From CALABS01 sp050260775 (GTDB taxonomy: Bacteria; Pseudomonadota; Alphaproteobacteria; Rhodospirillales; Magnetospirillaceae): a stretch of DNA of 64,000 nt. Both the position numbers and the translations under genes were made by a program. Location of the stretch: the NCBI GenBank assembly GCA_050260775.1, contig JBLNCP010000027.1:1-64000 (forward strand). The letters run 5' to 3'. The first letter of the stretch is position 1. Each line of letters opens with the position of its first letter. Below, piece after piece: positions 46,754-57,527 of the stretch. The notes below the pieces were generated by a model. That model saw nothing but the letters and a program-made list of their open reading frames with translations, did no database searches and was not told where the DNA came from.

Positions 46754-47208
46754 AGGTCCTTCCTCATCGTCACCGCGTCCTCGCCGGAATAATAGCCCTT
46801 GCGCACGCCGACGCGGGCGAAGCCCTCGGCCTGGTAGAGCGCCAGCGCCGCGGTGTTGCCCGCCGCCGCCTCCAGGAACATCGCCTCGGCGTTCACGGTG
46901 CGGGCTCCCTCCAGGGCGGCGGCCAGCAGCTGGCGGCCGACACCGAGGCGGCGCCAGGGCGGCAGCACGCCGATGGTCAGGATCTCCGCCTCGCCGGCGG
47001 CGACACGCCACAGCACCAGACCGGCGGGACCGGCCCCGCCCAGGCTGGGTGTCAGCGCCCCATCCTCGACGGCGATCATCCCTGCCGCCCCGGGCATGGC
47101 CAGGATTTCCGACATGGAGCCCGCCGACCAGGGCTCGGCGAAGCACACCTTGTGCATGCCGGCCAGCAGTTCGGCGTGGATCAGGGCGGCCGGAATCAGC
47201 TCGATCAT
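46750..47208 (-). CDS. rimI: Ribosomal-protein-S18-alanine N-acetyltransferase
   Basis: A 152-residue GNAT acetyltransferase. The acetyl-CoA loop LPPWRRLGVGRQLL is near 78-91, and NTAALALYQAEGFARVGVRKGYY is the C-terminal GNAT signature. It lies 5 bp after tsaB, the common tsaB-rimI pairing, and is annotated RimI on that basis. Confidence 0.9.
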   Translation of the reverse strand: MIELIPAALIHAELLAGMHKVCFAEPWSAGSMSEILAMPGAAGMIAVEDGALTPSLGGAGPAGLVLWRVAAGEAEILTIGVLPPWRRLGVGRQLLAAALEGARTVNAEAMFLEAAAGNTAALALYQAEGFARVGVRKGYYSGEDAVTMRKDL

Positions 47209-47213
47209 GGGGC

Positions 47214-47864
47214 TCAGGCCGGCATGGTGACGTCGGCAGGGCGCAAATAGAGCGGCTCGGGCGGCAGGGCGGTGCCGGCGGCCCAGCGCTCGGCCGCGAG
47301 TGCGGCCACCACCGCGGCGTCGGGCAGTCCCGGCGTCGAGGCCGCCACGGCATCGGGCAGGAAAGGTGTCACCAGCAGGGCGGCGTCGCCGGCCACCACC
47401 ACCTCACCCGACACCAGCCGCGCGGCATCCGCGGGGGCCAGCGCCGCCGGCTCGCCCAGCGGCGCGAGGTCGGGGCCGAATGCCTGCGCCCACACCTCGG
47501 CCCGCTTGGAATCCAGCACCACCAGCACGGGGCGGCTCCCGCGCTCCTGCGGCGGCACGGCGGCGGCGACGGCGTCGAGGGTCGACACCCCGGCCAGCGG
47601 CAGGCCGGTGGCCAGCGCCAGGGCGCGGGCGGCGGCCAGGCCGATGCGGATGCCGGTGAAGGCGCCCGGGCCGACGGTCACCGCCAGCAGGTCGAGGGCG
47701 TCAAAGCTCTCGCCGGCCTCGGCCATCACCTCGGCGACCATGGGGATCAGCGCCTCGGACTGGCCGCGCGCCATCGCGGCATAGCGGCGGGCCCGCACCT
47801 CGCCGTCCACCCAGAGGGCGGCCGAGCAGGCCGAGGAGGCGGAATCGAGCGCGAGGATCTTCAT
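47214..47864 (-). CDS. tsaB: tRNA t6A37 biosynthesis protein TsaB
   Basis: 216 residues of the ASKHA fold: MKILALDSASSACSAAL at the N-terminus and VTVGPGAFTGIRIGLAAARALA in the middle. It is the scaffold protein of the TsaBDE complex that transfers threonylcarbamoyl to A37 of ANN-decoding tRNAs. It is upstream of rimI. Confidence 0.94.
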   Translation of the reverse strand: MKILALDSASSACSAALWVDGEVRARRYAAMARGQSEALIPMVAEVMAEAGESFDALDLLAVTVGPGAFTGIRIGLAAARALALATGLPLAGVSTLDAVAAAVPPQERGSRPVLVVLDSKRAEVWAQAFGPDLAPLGEPAALAPADAARLVSGEVVVAGDAALLVTPFLPDAVAASTPGLPDAAVVAALAAERWAAGTALPPEPLYLRPADVTMPA

Positions 47865-47933
47865 GTCCGGCGTTTACCCGTTGTTGACGCCGCCGGCTAT
47901 ACTGCCGTGGCGACGAGCATGCAAGGAGGTTCC

Positions 47934-48506
47934 ATGGGGCCGCTGGTGCGGGTGACGCCGAGGGATGCGGGCGTGGACGTGGCGCTCGCCTACGCCGGCG
48001 CCGGCAATTTCACCGGCCGGCCGGTCTATCGGCCGGATTCCGGCTGCTGGCTCCATCCGGAAGCCGCCGCCCTGCTGCGGCGTGCCGCCGACCTGGCGTG
48101 GCCGCTGGGTTTTAGGCTCAAGGTGCTCGACGCCTTCCGCCCGGTCGAGGCGCAGTGGGCGCTGTGGACCCATACCCCCGACCCGGAGTTCCTGGCCGAT
48201 CCCCGGCGCGGCTCGCTCCATTCCATGGGCGTCGCGGTCGACCTCACCCTGGTCGATGCCGCCGGCGGCACGGAACTCGACATGGGCACCGAATTCGACG
48301 CCTTCACCCCGCTGTCCCATCACGGCAACCAGGACATCTCGGGTGCGGCGCAGCGAAACCGCCATCTGCTGATGGGCATCATGACCACCGCCGGATGGGA
48401 CTTCTACCGGAATGAGTGGTGGCACTACCAGATGTTCAATGCGCGCGGTCGCTATCCGCTCCTCAGCGATTCGGTATTGGGGACGGACGGCGTAATGCCC
48501 CGCTGA
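47934..48506 (+). CDS. ddpX: D-alanyl-D-alanine dipeptidase (VanX/DdpX family)
   Basis: 190 residues, M15D metallopeptidase. Zinc and catalytic residues are visible: H96 and D103 in SLHSMGVAVD, E161 and H164 in EWWH, plus the conserved Arg in DAFRP. AAGGAGG stands before ATG 47934. No signal peptide, so it is cytoplasmic; chromosomal homologues recycle D-Ala-D-Ala. No vanH/vanA-type genes are nearby, so no resistance role is implied. Confidence 0.92.
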   Translation: MGPLVRVTPRDAGVDVALAYAGAGNFTGRPVYRPDSGCWLHPEAAALLRRAADLAWPLGFRLKVLDAFRPVEAQWALWTHTPDPEFLADPRRGSLHSMGVAVDLTLVDAAGGTELDMGTEFDAFTPLSHHGNQDISGAAQRNRHLLMGIMTTAGWDFYRNEWWHYQMFNARGRYPLLSDSVLGTDGVMPR

Positions 48507-48613
48507 CCACCCAAGCGGGCGGGACAGTACCACTTCATCTCGCCTACCCCACTTGAACTCTGACCAACGGGTCATCATATAGCACTAACGAGGCAGTTAC
48601 TTTTGAACGTCTT

Positions 48614-48718
48614 TTGCCGCTGTGCAAAATTAGATTGCCGCACTGCAATATCCCTAAAATGCGACATAATTTGATACCAATGAATGAGTGACAAAGCAGG
48701 TGTGTTTTGTTGTATAGT
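48614..48718 (+). promoter_or_regulatory. Twin TTGC-N6-GCAA dyads and putative promoter
   Basis: TTGC-N6-GCAA occurs at 48614-48627 and 48635-48648, 21 bp apart, in an unusually AT-rich 180-bp stretch. TATAGT (48713-48718) with TGACAA 18 bp upstream could be the promoter of the 48753 gene. Confidence 0.45.
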
Positions 48719-48752
48719 GACTTTGGTCAATTTCCGCAGGGAGGGGGCGTCC

Positions 48753-48986
48753 ATGATCCAGAATGCCTGCAAGCCCGCAGCCGCGCCGCTTGAGACTCGT
48801 GGTCCCGCGCCGGTGTTCGTGGGCATCGCCTCGCGTTCTCCCCGCGCCGATTTCCAGGGCAACGCCGAGCCGTCACTCGACGAGATGATTTCCGACGAGG
48901 TGGTTCGCCGCGTGATGGCGCGCGACGGTGTCGCGGTCGACCAGCTGCTGTCGCTGCTCGACCAAGTGCGCCTCAGCCTGCGCTGA
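48753..48986 (+). CDS. Small hypothetical protein (77 aa)
   Basis: 77 residues starting MIQNACKPAAAPLE after a strong GGGAGGGGG site; the in-frame ATG at 48684 lacks one. The C-terminal half is helical and acidic/hydrophobic (LDEMISDEVVRRVMARDGVA). It is followed 17 bp later by a good terminator, so it is a one-gene unit with its own promoter. I do not recognise the family. Confidence 0.7.
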   Translation: MIQNACKPAAAPLETRGPAPVFVGIASRSPRADFQGNAEPSLDEMISDEVVRRVMARDGVAVDQLLSLLDQVRLSLR

Positions 48987-49003
48987 GTCAGCCGCTTCCA
49001 AGG

Positions 49004-49029
49004 AAAGGGCGCCGATGGGCGCCCTTTTT
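49004..49029 (+). terminator. Rho-independent terminator of the 77-aa gene
   Basis: AAAGGGCGCC and GGCGCCCTTT pair around GATG, then TT. It lies 17 bp after the stop at 48986. Confidence 0.88.
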
Positions 49030-49050
49030 GTTGGCCGAAAGACCATGAAA

Positions 49051-49078
49051 GAAAAATGCCCTCCCCGGTGGGGAGGGC
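49051..49078 (-). terminator. Rho-independent terminator of ahcY
   Basis: On the reverse strand GCCCTCCCC and GGGGAGGGC pair around a 3-base loop, followed by ATTTTT. It is ~80 bp past the ahcY stop. Confidence 0.75.
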
Positions 49079-49091
49079 CTTTCCATTCGTC

Positions 49092-49143
49092 ATTGCCGGG
49101 TTTGACCCGGCAATCCGTGGCCCCCCGGGTCAAGCCCGGGGGG
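49092..49143. repeat. Two REP-like palindromes
   Basis: ATTGCCGGGT-TTG-ACCCGGCAAT (49092-49114) and CCCCCCGGG-TCAAG-CCCGGGGGG (49121-49143). The second type recurs at 61187-61213. They resemble dispersed intergenic palindromes of alphaproteobacteria. Confidence 0.7.
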
Positions 49144-49160
49144 TGACGATCACGATCGCA

Positions 49161-50552
<1,392 letters not shown>

Positions 50553-50622
50553 GGGGAATCCTTGCCTGTCGCAATGTGGGCTTGCGCGAGGTTGTACCAG
50601 CGCCGCCCCGCAAAGGCAATGG

Positions 50623-50644
50623 GACATAAAGATATCTTTATGTC
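50623..50644. promoter_or_regulatory. SahR-type operator upstream of ahcY
   Basis: A perfect 22-bp palindrome with half-site GACATAAAGAT. From memory, the ATAAAGATATCTTTAT core matches the site of the SAH-responsive ArsR-family regulator SahR in Proteobacteria; this is recalled, not searched. It lies between ahcY and the divergent AhpD-like gene and could control either. No sahR gene is in the window. Confidence 0.7.
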
Positions 50645-50747
50645 GGCATGGGCCTGTCGCCCCTCTCGCGCCCGGCATCCGGCCCGTGTAACGTTTCCCG
50701 ACCCGCCGCCGTCCAAGGGGTATCGATGCCTTTCAAAGGAGGACCCC

Positions 50748-50996
50748 ATGGACGAGCGGATGAAGGAACTGGTGGCGATCGGCGCCTCGGCGGCGGTCAA
50801 CTGCCATCCCTGCCTGCAGCATCACCTGGCCGAGTGCGACAAGCTCGGCCTCGACCGCGAGGACGTGAGGGCCGCCATGGAGGTGGGATTGATGGTCAAT
50901 GCCGGGGCGGCGGCCAAGACCCGCGCCCATGTCCAGGCGCTGGTCGGCGGCGGTGAGCGCCAAGCTGGAGGCCAGGGTGGCTGCGGCTGCCCCTGA
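50748..50996 (+). CDS. AhpD-like carboxymuconolactone decarboxylase-family protein
   Basis: 82 residues with AAAGGAGG before ATG 50748. One CMD-fold helical unit is seen, with the redox-type CHPC (VNCHPCLQHHLAECDKLGL) of AhpD-like proteins, and a Gly/Cys-rich end (GGCGCP). Likely a thiol-peroxidase-type or oxidant-sensing protein. It overlaps the ECF sigma gene by 44 bp if GTG 50953 is that gene's start. Confidence 0.8.
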   Translation: MDERMKELVAIGASAAVNCHPCLQHHLAECDKLGLDREDVRAAMEVGLMVNAGAAAKTRAHVQALVGGGERQAGGQGGCGCP

Positions 50997-51516
50997 CGGC
51001 GATCCGGCCGCGCACCGCCAGGCCGTGCGCGGCCTCCTCGCCCGCGTGCTGAAGGACGAGGCGCTGGCCGAGGATCTGGTGCAGGAGGCGCTGCTGCGGG
51101 CCAGCCGGGCCGAGGGCGGCCGCCGCGGCGACTCGTCGATCCGCACCTGGCTGACCGCGATCGCCCTCAACCTGGCGCGCGACCATTTCCGCCGCCAGAG
51201 CCGCCAGCCGCCCATGGCCGGCGAAGAGGCCGCGCTGGCGCTGGCCGCGCCCGACGATCCCGAGGCAGATGTGCTGCGAGCCGAGATGTCGGCGTGCATC
51301 CTCGGGCACATCGACCGGCTGCCGCCGCGCCAGCGCGAGGCGGTGCTGATGCATCATTTCGCCGGCGCCAGCCATCGTGAGATCGCGGCGGCGCTCGATG
51401 TGTCGGACGGCAATGCCCGCGTGCTGCTCCACCGCGGCATGGCGGCGCTGAAGGACAGCCTGGCGCGCGAGTGCGTGATCGACCTCGGCGACGCCGTGCC
51501 CTGCGAACGGCGCTGA
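50953..51516 (+). CDS. ECF-family RNA polymerase sigma factor
   Basis: About 187 residues from GTG 50953 (a longer reading from 50899 exists). Region sigma2 (~25-95) has EDLVQEALLRA and TWLTAIALNLARDHFRRQ; region sigma4 (~120-175) has LPPRQREAVLMHHFAGASHR and EIAAALDVSDGNARVLLHRG. No anti-sigma gene is next to it; the overlapping CHPC-containing protein is the only linked candidate for redox control. Confidence 0.85.
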   Translation: MSAKLEARVAAAAPDGDPAAHRQAVRGLLARVLKDEALAEDLVQEALLRASRAEGGRRGDSSIRTWLTAIALNLARDHFRRQSRQPPMAGEEAALALAAPDDPEADVLRAEMSACILGHIDRLPPRQREAVLMHHFAGASHREIAAALDVSDGNARVLLHRGMAALKDSLARECVIDLGDAVPCERR

Positions 51517-51732
51517 CTACTCGGCCCGCTTCTTGGTCGCGGCGCCCGCGAACGGCGTCTGGCTGAGCGGCGCCGCCTCGCCCTCGGTCTTCAGCGTCTG
51601 GGCATACTGCTCGCGCCACTCGCGGTCGGTCTGCCCCGACTTCTTGCGCGCCTGCGCCTTCTTGACGCATTCGGCGATCATCTTGTCCATGGCGCTGGGT
51701 TTCTTGGGCGGCGCCGGCTTCTTTTTCGGCAT
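51517..51732 (-). CDS. Small basic hypothetical protein (71 aa)
   Basis: 71 residues starting MPKKKPAPPKKPSAMDKMIAE. It is Lys/Pro-rich at the N-terminus with a helical middle (ECVKKAQARKKSG). GGGAGAGGG overlaps the end of ptsI upstream, so it is the last gene of that run. Family unknown. Confidence 0.65.
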   Translation of the reverse strand: MPKKKPAPPKKPSAMDKMIAECVKKAQARKKSGQTDREWREQYAQTLKTEGEAAPLSQTPFAGAATKKRAE

Positions 51733-51735
51733 GGT

Positions 51736-53538
51736 CTAGCCCTCTCCCTCGTTGAAGCTGTCGAGCAGCTGGGCGATGCGGGCGCTGTCCGACTGGTCCA
51801 TGATGACGCGGGCCCGTCGGGTGGCGGCCACCAGGTCCATGGAGCGGATGCGCTGTTTAACCACCGGAATGTTGGTGGCCGACATGGAGAGGTCGCGGAT
51901 GCCGAGCCCCAGCAACAAGGCGCTGAAGCGGGGATCGCCGGCGATCTCGCCGCACACCGACACCGGGATGCGGGCCCGCAGCGCCGCCTCGGCGGTGAAC
52001 TGGATCAGGCGCAGCACGGCGGGGTGGAGCGGATTGTAGAGGTGGGCCACCGTCTCGTCGGCGCGGTCGATGGCCAGGGTGTATTGGGTCAGGTCGTTGG
52101 TGCCGATGGCGAAGAAGTCGGCGTGCCAGGCCAGGGCGTCGGCGCCGAGGGCGGCGCCGGGCACCTCGATCATCACACCGAGCGGGGGCAGCGGGTCGGC
52201 CATGGGCACCCGCTGGCTGGTCAGCCGGCGCACCACGTCGCTCAGCACCGCCCGCACCGCCCGCATCTCCTCGACGGTGGCGACCATGGGCACCAGCATG
52301 CGGATCGGCCCGAAGGCCGAGGCCCGCAGCATGGCGGAGATCTGGGCTTCCAACAATTCCGGCCGGGCCAGCGACAGCCGCACCGCCCTCAGGCCCAGCG
52401 AGGGGTTGGGGCCGGGGGTGATGCCGAGGCCGTGGGCCAGCTTGTCGCCGCCGACGTCGAGGGTGCGGATGGTGACCGGCCGGCCGTCCATGCGTTCGAC
52501 CAGCTCCTTGAGCACGCCGAACTGTTCCTCTTCCGACGGCACGTCGTCGCGGTTCATGTAGAGGAATTCCGAGCGCAGCAGGCCGATGCCCTCGGCGCCG
52601 GAGCCCAGCACCGAATCCACCTCGGACGGCAGCTCGATGTTGGCCTGCAGGGTGATGCGGGCGCCGTCCTTGGTTACTGCCGGCACGTCGCGCAGGCGCG
52701 ACAGCACGCGCCGCTGGCGCAGGAAGTCGCCGCGCTTGCGCCGATAGACCTCCAGCAGGTCCGGCGAGGGATTGAGGACGATGCGGCCGACGGCGCCGTC
52801 GATGATGGCGACGTCGCCGTGCCGGGCCTCCTTCATCAGGCCGGCGACGCCGAGGACGGCGGGCAGGCCCAGCGAGCGGGCCATGATGGCGGTGTGGCTC
52901 TCGGCGCCGCCGAACACGGTGGCCAGCCCGGCGACCTGGTTGGGGTCGAGCAGGGCGGTGTCGGCCGGGGTCAGTTCCTCGGCCAGGATGATGGCGTTCT
53001 TCGGCAGGACCTGGAACGGCCGGTAGGGGGTGTTGGTCAGGTTGCGCAGCAGGCGGCGGCCGACGTCGCGGATGTCGGCGACACGGGCCGACAGGTAGGA
53101 ATCCTCCATGGCTTCGAAGCCGCGGGCGATCTCGTCGATCTCCTGCTGCACAGCCGCTTCGGCATTGATGCGCGCCGCCTCGATGCGGCGTTCGACCCCG
53201 CGGATCAGGCGCGAGCCGCGCAGCATGTGCTCGTAGGCCTCGAGCAGGTAGCCCAGCTCCTCGGCCGCCGACCCGCCCAGGTTCTGGGCCTTGCCGCGCA
53301 ACTGCTCGACCTGGTGGCCGGCCCGCTCCGCCGCCTCCATGAAGCGCGCCTTCTCGGCGTCGACTCGGCCGGCGGCGATGCGGTACTCGGCGACCGCCAC
53401 CGATTCGGCGTCGTGGCGGTAGACGGTGCCGATGGCGACGCCCCGGCTGACCCCCATGCCCTGCAGCACCGTATCTGCCGCGGGCAGGGCGGGGGTTTCG
53501 GTGCGGGTGGACTCGCTGTCTTCGGTCCTGGGCGTCAT
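51736..53538 (-). CDS. ptsI: PTS enzyme I (phosphoenolpyruvate-protein phosphotransferase)
   Basis: 600 residues. The phospho-His is in GGAESHTAIMARS near residue 215. PEP-binding motifs include GIGLLRSEFLYM, TLDVGGDKL, GVMIEVPGA, FFAIGTNDLTQYTLAIDR and the catalytic Cys in SVCGEIAGD. It starts the phosphorelay EI-HPr-EIIA. No sugar permease gene is present, so it is the regulatory PTS typical of alphaproteobacteria. AGGAG lies upstream. Confidence 0.95.
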   Translation of the reverse strand: MTPRTEDSESTRTETPALPAADTVLQGMGVSRGVAIGTVYRHDAESVAVAEYRIAAGRVDAEKARFMEAAERAGHQVEQLRGKAQNLGGSAAEELGYLLEAYEHMLRGSRLIRGVERRIEAARINAEAAVQQEIDEIARGFEAMEDSYLSARVADIRDVGRRLLRNLTNTPYRPFQVLPKNAIILAEELTPADTALLDPNQVAGLATVFGGAESHTAIMARSLGLPAVLGVAGLMKEARHGDVAIIDGAVGRIVLNPSPDLLEVYRRKRGDFLRQRRVLSRLRDVPAVTKDGARITLQANIELPSEVDSVLGSGAEGIGLLRSEFLYMNRDDVPSEEEQFGVLKELVERMDGRPVTIRTLDVGGDKLAHGLGITPGPNPSLGLRAVRLSLARPELLEAQISAMLRASAFGPIRMLVPMVATVEEMRAVRAVLSDVVRRLTSQRVPMADPLPPLGVMIEVPGAALGADALAWHADFFAIGTNDLTQYTLAIDRADETVAHLYNPLHPAVLRLIQFTAEAALRARIPVSVCGEIAGDPRFSALLLGLGIRDLSMSATNIPVVKQRIRSMDLVAATRRARVIMDQSDSARIAQLLDSFNEGEG

Positions 53539-53589
53539 CCGACTCCTTCCTGGACGCGGCTTCCCTGAAAACGCGGCTTGGCGCCGTCC

Positions 53590-53889
53590 TTAGTCTTCGT
53601 CGAACTTCTGGTCGATCAGGTCGCACAGCGCGGCGATGGCCGGGCCGGCCTCGGGGCCGCGCGCCCGCAGCTCGATGCAGCAGCCGGGGGCGGCGGCCAG
53701 CATCATCAGGCCCATGATGGACATGCCCGACACCTCGGTGCCGCGGTGGGCCACGGTGATCTGGGCGTCGAAGGTGGCGGCCAGCTTGACGAACTTGGCG
53801 GCCGCGCGGGCATGGAGACCGCGCCGGTTGGCGATGGTGGCCGACCGCTTGATCTCTTCGCCGTCTTGGGCGGGGACGTCGGGGTTCAT
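53590..53889 (-). CDS. ptsH: Phosphocarrier protein HPr
   Basis: 99 residues. The catalytic His26 is in RRGLHARAAAKF, and the HprK target Ser57 is in SGMSIMGLMML. The N-terminal extension of ~10 residues is usual in this class. The start overlaps the manX stop (ATGA). Confidence 0.95.
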   Translation of the reverse strand: MNPDVPAQDGEEIKRSATIANRRGLHARAAAKFVKLAATFDAQITVAHRGTEVSGMSIMGLMMLAAAPGCCIELRARGPEAGPAIAALCDLIDQKFDED

Positions 53890-54293
53890 TTGCGATCCTG
53901 CGTCAGCAGCTTCGAGGCCACGTTGATGTACTTGCGTCCCGCCTCCTGCGCCGAGGCGACGGCGTCGGCCAGCAGCTCGGAGTGACGCACGCTGGCCAGC
54001 TTGATCAGCATGGGCAGGTTGACGCCGGCGATCACCTCGACCTTGGCCTTGTCCATGATCGAGATGGCGAGGTTCGAGGGAGTGCCCCCGAACATGTCGG
54101 TCAGCACCACCACGCCGTGGCCGTCGTCGCAGCGGGCGACGCTGTCCAGGATATCCTTGCGCCGCTGCTCCATGTCGTCGTCCGGTCCGATGCACACGGC
54201 GGCGACATTGGGCTGCGGGCCCACCACGTGCTCCATGGCGGCGACGAGTTCGTCGGCCAGCCTGCCGTGGGTGACGAGTACCATTCCTATCAT
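53886..54293 (-). CDS. manX: PTS EIIA of the mannose family
   Basis: 135 residues starting MIGMVLVTHGRLADEL; His9 is the phosphorylation site. AAGGGG at ~6-bp spacing favours ATG 54293 over 54299. VLTDMFGGTPSN is the family signature. No EIIB/C/D is present, so it is a regulatory acceptor. Confidence 0.93.
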   Translation of the reverse strand: MIGMVLVTHGRLADELVAAMEHVVGPQPNVAAVCIGPDDDMEQRRKDILDSVARCDDGHGVVVLTDMFGGTPSNLAISIMDKAKVEVIAGVNLPMLIKLASVRHSELLADAVASAQEAGRKYINVASKLLTQDRK

Positions 54294-54309
54294 TGCCATC
54301 CCCTTGCGG

Positions 54310-55248
54310 TCACGGTCCCCCCTCCTCGAGTTCGCGATGGCGAAGCTCGACGCGCACTCCGTCCTCTTTCAGCCATGCCGCCAGTCGCTCGGCCACGTAG
54401 ACCGAACGATGACGCCCCCCGGTGCACCCGACGGCGATGGTGAGGTAGCTTTTTCCCTCGGCCGCGAAGCGCGGCAGAAGCGGAGCGAGCAGGTTCTTGG
54501 TTGAGTCGAAGAAGGCCGGGAAGACGGGGTCGGCGGAGATGTACTCCGCCACGCCGGGATCCCGGCCGGTCAGCGGTTGCAGGTCCGGCACATAGTGCGG
54601 ATTGGCGAGAAAGCGGCAGTCGAACACCAGATCCGCCTCGCGCGGCAGGCCGGCGCGATAGGCGAAGGAGGTGACGAACACCACCAGGCCCTGGCTGGTT
54701 TCCAGCCCGAAATGGCCGGCGAGCGCGCGCTTGAATTCGCCCGGCTGCAGGTTCGAGGTGTCGAAGACGACGTTGGCCCGGCGCTTGAGCGGCGACACCA
54801 GGGCGCGCTCGTGGCGCACCCCGTCCAGCAGCGGCCGGTCGGTGGCCAGGGGATGGCGGCGACGCGTCTCGGCGAAGCGGCGCGTCAGCACGTCGTCGTC
54901 GCAATCGAGGAACAGCATGCGCACATCGAAGCCGGGCAGCGAGGCCAGCTTGTCGATGACCGACAGGATGGGGTCGACCCCGAAATCACGGGTGCGGATG
55001 TCGATGCCGACGGCGAGCGGCCGCTCCAGCTTCTCGTCGGGGCGCACCAGGCTGGTCAACAGCGAGATCGGCAGGTTGTCGACCGCCTCGTAGCCGAGAT
55101 CCTCCAGCACCTTGAGCGCCGAGGTCTTGCCGGCGCCCGACAGACCGGTGACGACGACGATGCGGCAGGCCGCACACGAGTCCGGCGACGCGGCGGCAGT
55201 CGGGGCCGCGGGCGCTGGGGCAGCGTCGGCTCGATGGGTCTCGGTCAT
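54310..55248 (-). CDS. rapZ: RNase adapter protein RapZ (YvcJ family)
   Basis: 312 residues from ATG 55248. An Ala/Pro-rich lead is followed by Walker A GLSGAGKTSA (35-44), a KERRRNPL-like nucleotide-binding region and the C-terminal VGCTGGRHRSVYVAE signature. In E. coli RapZ guides RNase E to GlmZ; here its place among PTS genes suggests a nucleotide-signalling role. It overlaps hprK by 1 bp (TGATG). Confidence 0.93.
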   Translation of the reverse strand: MTETHRADAAPAPAAPTAAASPDSCAACRIVVVTGLSGAGKTSALKVLEDLGYEAVDNLPISLLTSLVRPDEKLERPLAVGIDIRTRDFGVDPILSVIDKLASLPGFDVRMLFLDCDDDVLTRRFAETRRRHPLATDRPLLDGVRHERALVSPLKRRANVVFDTSNLQPGEFKRALAGHFGLETSQGLVVFVTSFAYRAGLPREADLVFDCRFLANPHYVPDLQPLTGRDPGVAEYISADPVFPAFFDSTKNLLAPLLPRFAAEGKSYLTIAVGCTGGRHRSVYVAERLAAWLKEDGVRVELRHRELEEGGP

Positions 55249-55735
55249 CACAGCCGCATTATATCTCGCGTTGCGGAAAGCATCGCAAGGCGAACCTTCG
55301 CCGGACACGATGCCTCGAAGGCATGAAGCCGCAGCATCGGCACGGCTACCCCCAGAAAGGCGGTGGCCTTGGGCTCGGGCAGGCGGTCCACGTCGCCGGC
55401 GCCGACCAGGTCGACGACCAGCGCCACCGGCACGCGGTTGCAGTGGGGCACGCGCACGAGGCCCAGCCCCCGGACCTCGAGCAGGCCGGCGATGGTGGCC
55501 GGCACCGAGGCGAACAGGCGCCCGTTCTCGGCCACCAGTTCCGTCTGGTCGTCGGCGACCAGGGTGGCGCCGCCGTCGATCAGCCGGAGCGCAAGATCCG
55601 ACTTGCCCGATCCCGACGCTCCGCGGATCAGCACGGCGCGGCCATCGATTTCGACGCTGGTGGCATGGACGAGCTGCATGCGGGAAGGGTGCGCGCGGCC
55701 AAAGGGGGTGTCAAGGTGACCCTGGGCCATAGGGC

Positions 55736-55739
<4 letters not shown>
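55248..55739 (-). CDS. hprK: HPr kinase/phosphorylase, short alphaproteobacterial form
   Basis: 163 residues, far shorter than the ~310 of Firmicutes because the N-terminal domain is absent, as usual in this class. Walker A is GASGSGKS (40-47), and the Asp/Glu pocket is in LVADDQTEL. It phosphorylates the HPr Ser. The start overlaps the cbiO stop (ATGA), so it appears coupled to the cobalt-transport operon. Confidence 0.92.
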
Positions 55740-56553
<814 letters not shown>

Positions 56554-56557
<4 letters not shown>

Positions 56558-57255
56558 AGCGCCACCCCCAGTACCTCGGTCAGCAGGATGGCGGCCAGGA
56601 CCACGCCTGCCCCGGCCAGGCCGGCGGCGGTGGCCGGGCGGGCGGGAGCGATGGTCGGCAGGGTCCCGTCGAAGCCGCGTGCCGCCAGTCCCACCTCGAG
56701 CCGGCGGGCCCGCTCGAGGGCGCGCGGCAGCAGCGCCGCGATCAGGAGGCCGAGCGCGCGCAGCCGGCGCCCCAGCCCGTCGGTGCCCAGGCGGGCGACC
56801 TGGCTGGCATGGATGGCGCGGGCGGTCTCGTCCAGCACGAACAGCAGGCGGTAGGTGGCCAGCGCCGTCTCGGCCAGTTCGGGCGACAGGCCGCAGCGGC
56901 GGGCGCCGTTGACCAGATCCGCGGCCGGGGTGGTGACGGCGAGCAGGAGCAGGCTGGCGGTGGCGGCGGCGCCCCGGACGCCCAAAGCGACAGCATCGCC
57001 CTCGCCGGACAGGGCGACCACGGCCACCCCGGTGGCCAGGAAGCCCATGGGCGGGGCGAAGGCGCGCAGCCAGGCGCCCGGCGGGGTGCCGGCAACCAGG
57101 GCGGCGGCAAGCGCTGCCGTCAGCACCAGCGCGCCGCCCGGCCACGGCGGCAGCGCCAACGCCAATCCGAGCAGGCCGAATGCGAGCACCGCCTTCTCGA
57201 CCAGCGCCCGGTTGCGCCAGCGGCTGGCGTGCGCCAGCCGGTCGATGGGGCTCAT
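56554..57255 (-). CDS. cbiQ: Cobalt ECF transporter T component CbiQ
   Basis: 233 residues. N-terminal SPIDRLAHASRWRNRALVEK, four to five membrane helices, and the coupling-helix Ala-Arg-Gly motif in EVGLAARGFDG. It links CbiO to CbiMN. Overlaps cbiN and cbiO by 4 bp each. Confidence 0.93.
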
Positions 57256-57527
57256 CGCCGGTCCCGCCTGCGGCCGTGGGCGCGGCCGAGCACGTAGCCG
57301 AGGATGCCGGCGCCGAGGGCGGCCTGGAGGGCGAACAGCAGGCTCTCCACCTCCTTGCTGGGCGGCGTCCACAGCGGCGCGAACCAGGGCCGGTAGCCTT
57401 GCGACTCGATGGCCGCCTGCGCCACCGAGTCGGCGCCGCCGTACTCGCCGGGGAGCTTGAACGCCAGTGGTGCCGCCACCAGGGCGGCCGCCAATGCCAG
57501 AAGCAGCAGGTTCATGGGCCGGCTCAT
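57252..57527 (-). CDS. cbiN: Cobalt transporter accessory protein CbiN
   Basis: 91 residues with two helices (about 7-23 and 65-82) and the family loop FKLPGEYGGADSVAQAAI. CbiN stimulates cobalt loading of CbiM, and its presence argues for cobalt rather than nickel as substrate. Confidence 0.93.
   Translation of the reverse strand: MSRPMNLLLLALAAALVAAPLAFKLPGEYGGADSVAQAAIESQGYRPWFAPLWTPPSKEVESLLFALQAALGAGILGYVLGRAHGRRRDRR

Noticed and set aside
47934..48506. Vancomycin-resistance locus
   Set aside because: Only a VanX-like dipeptidase is present; no vanH, vanA/B or vanRS genes, and the neighbours are housekeeping genes.
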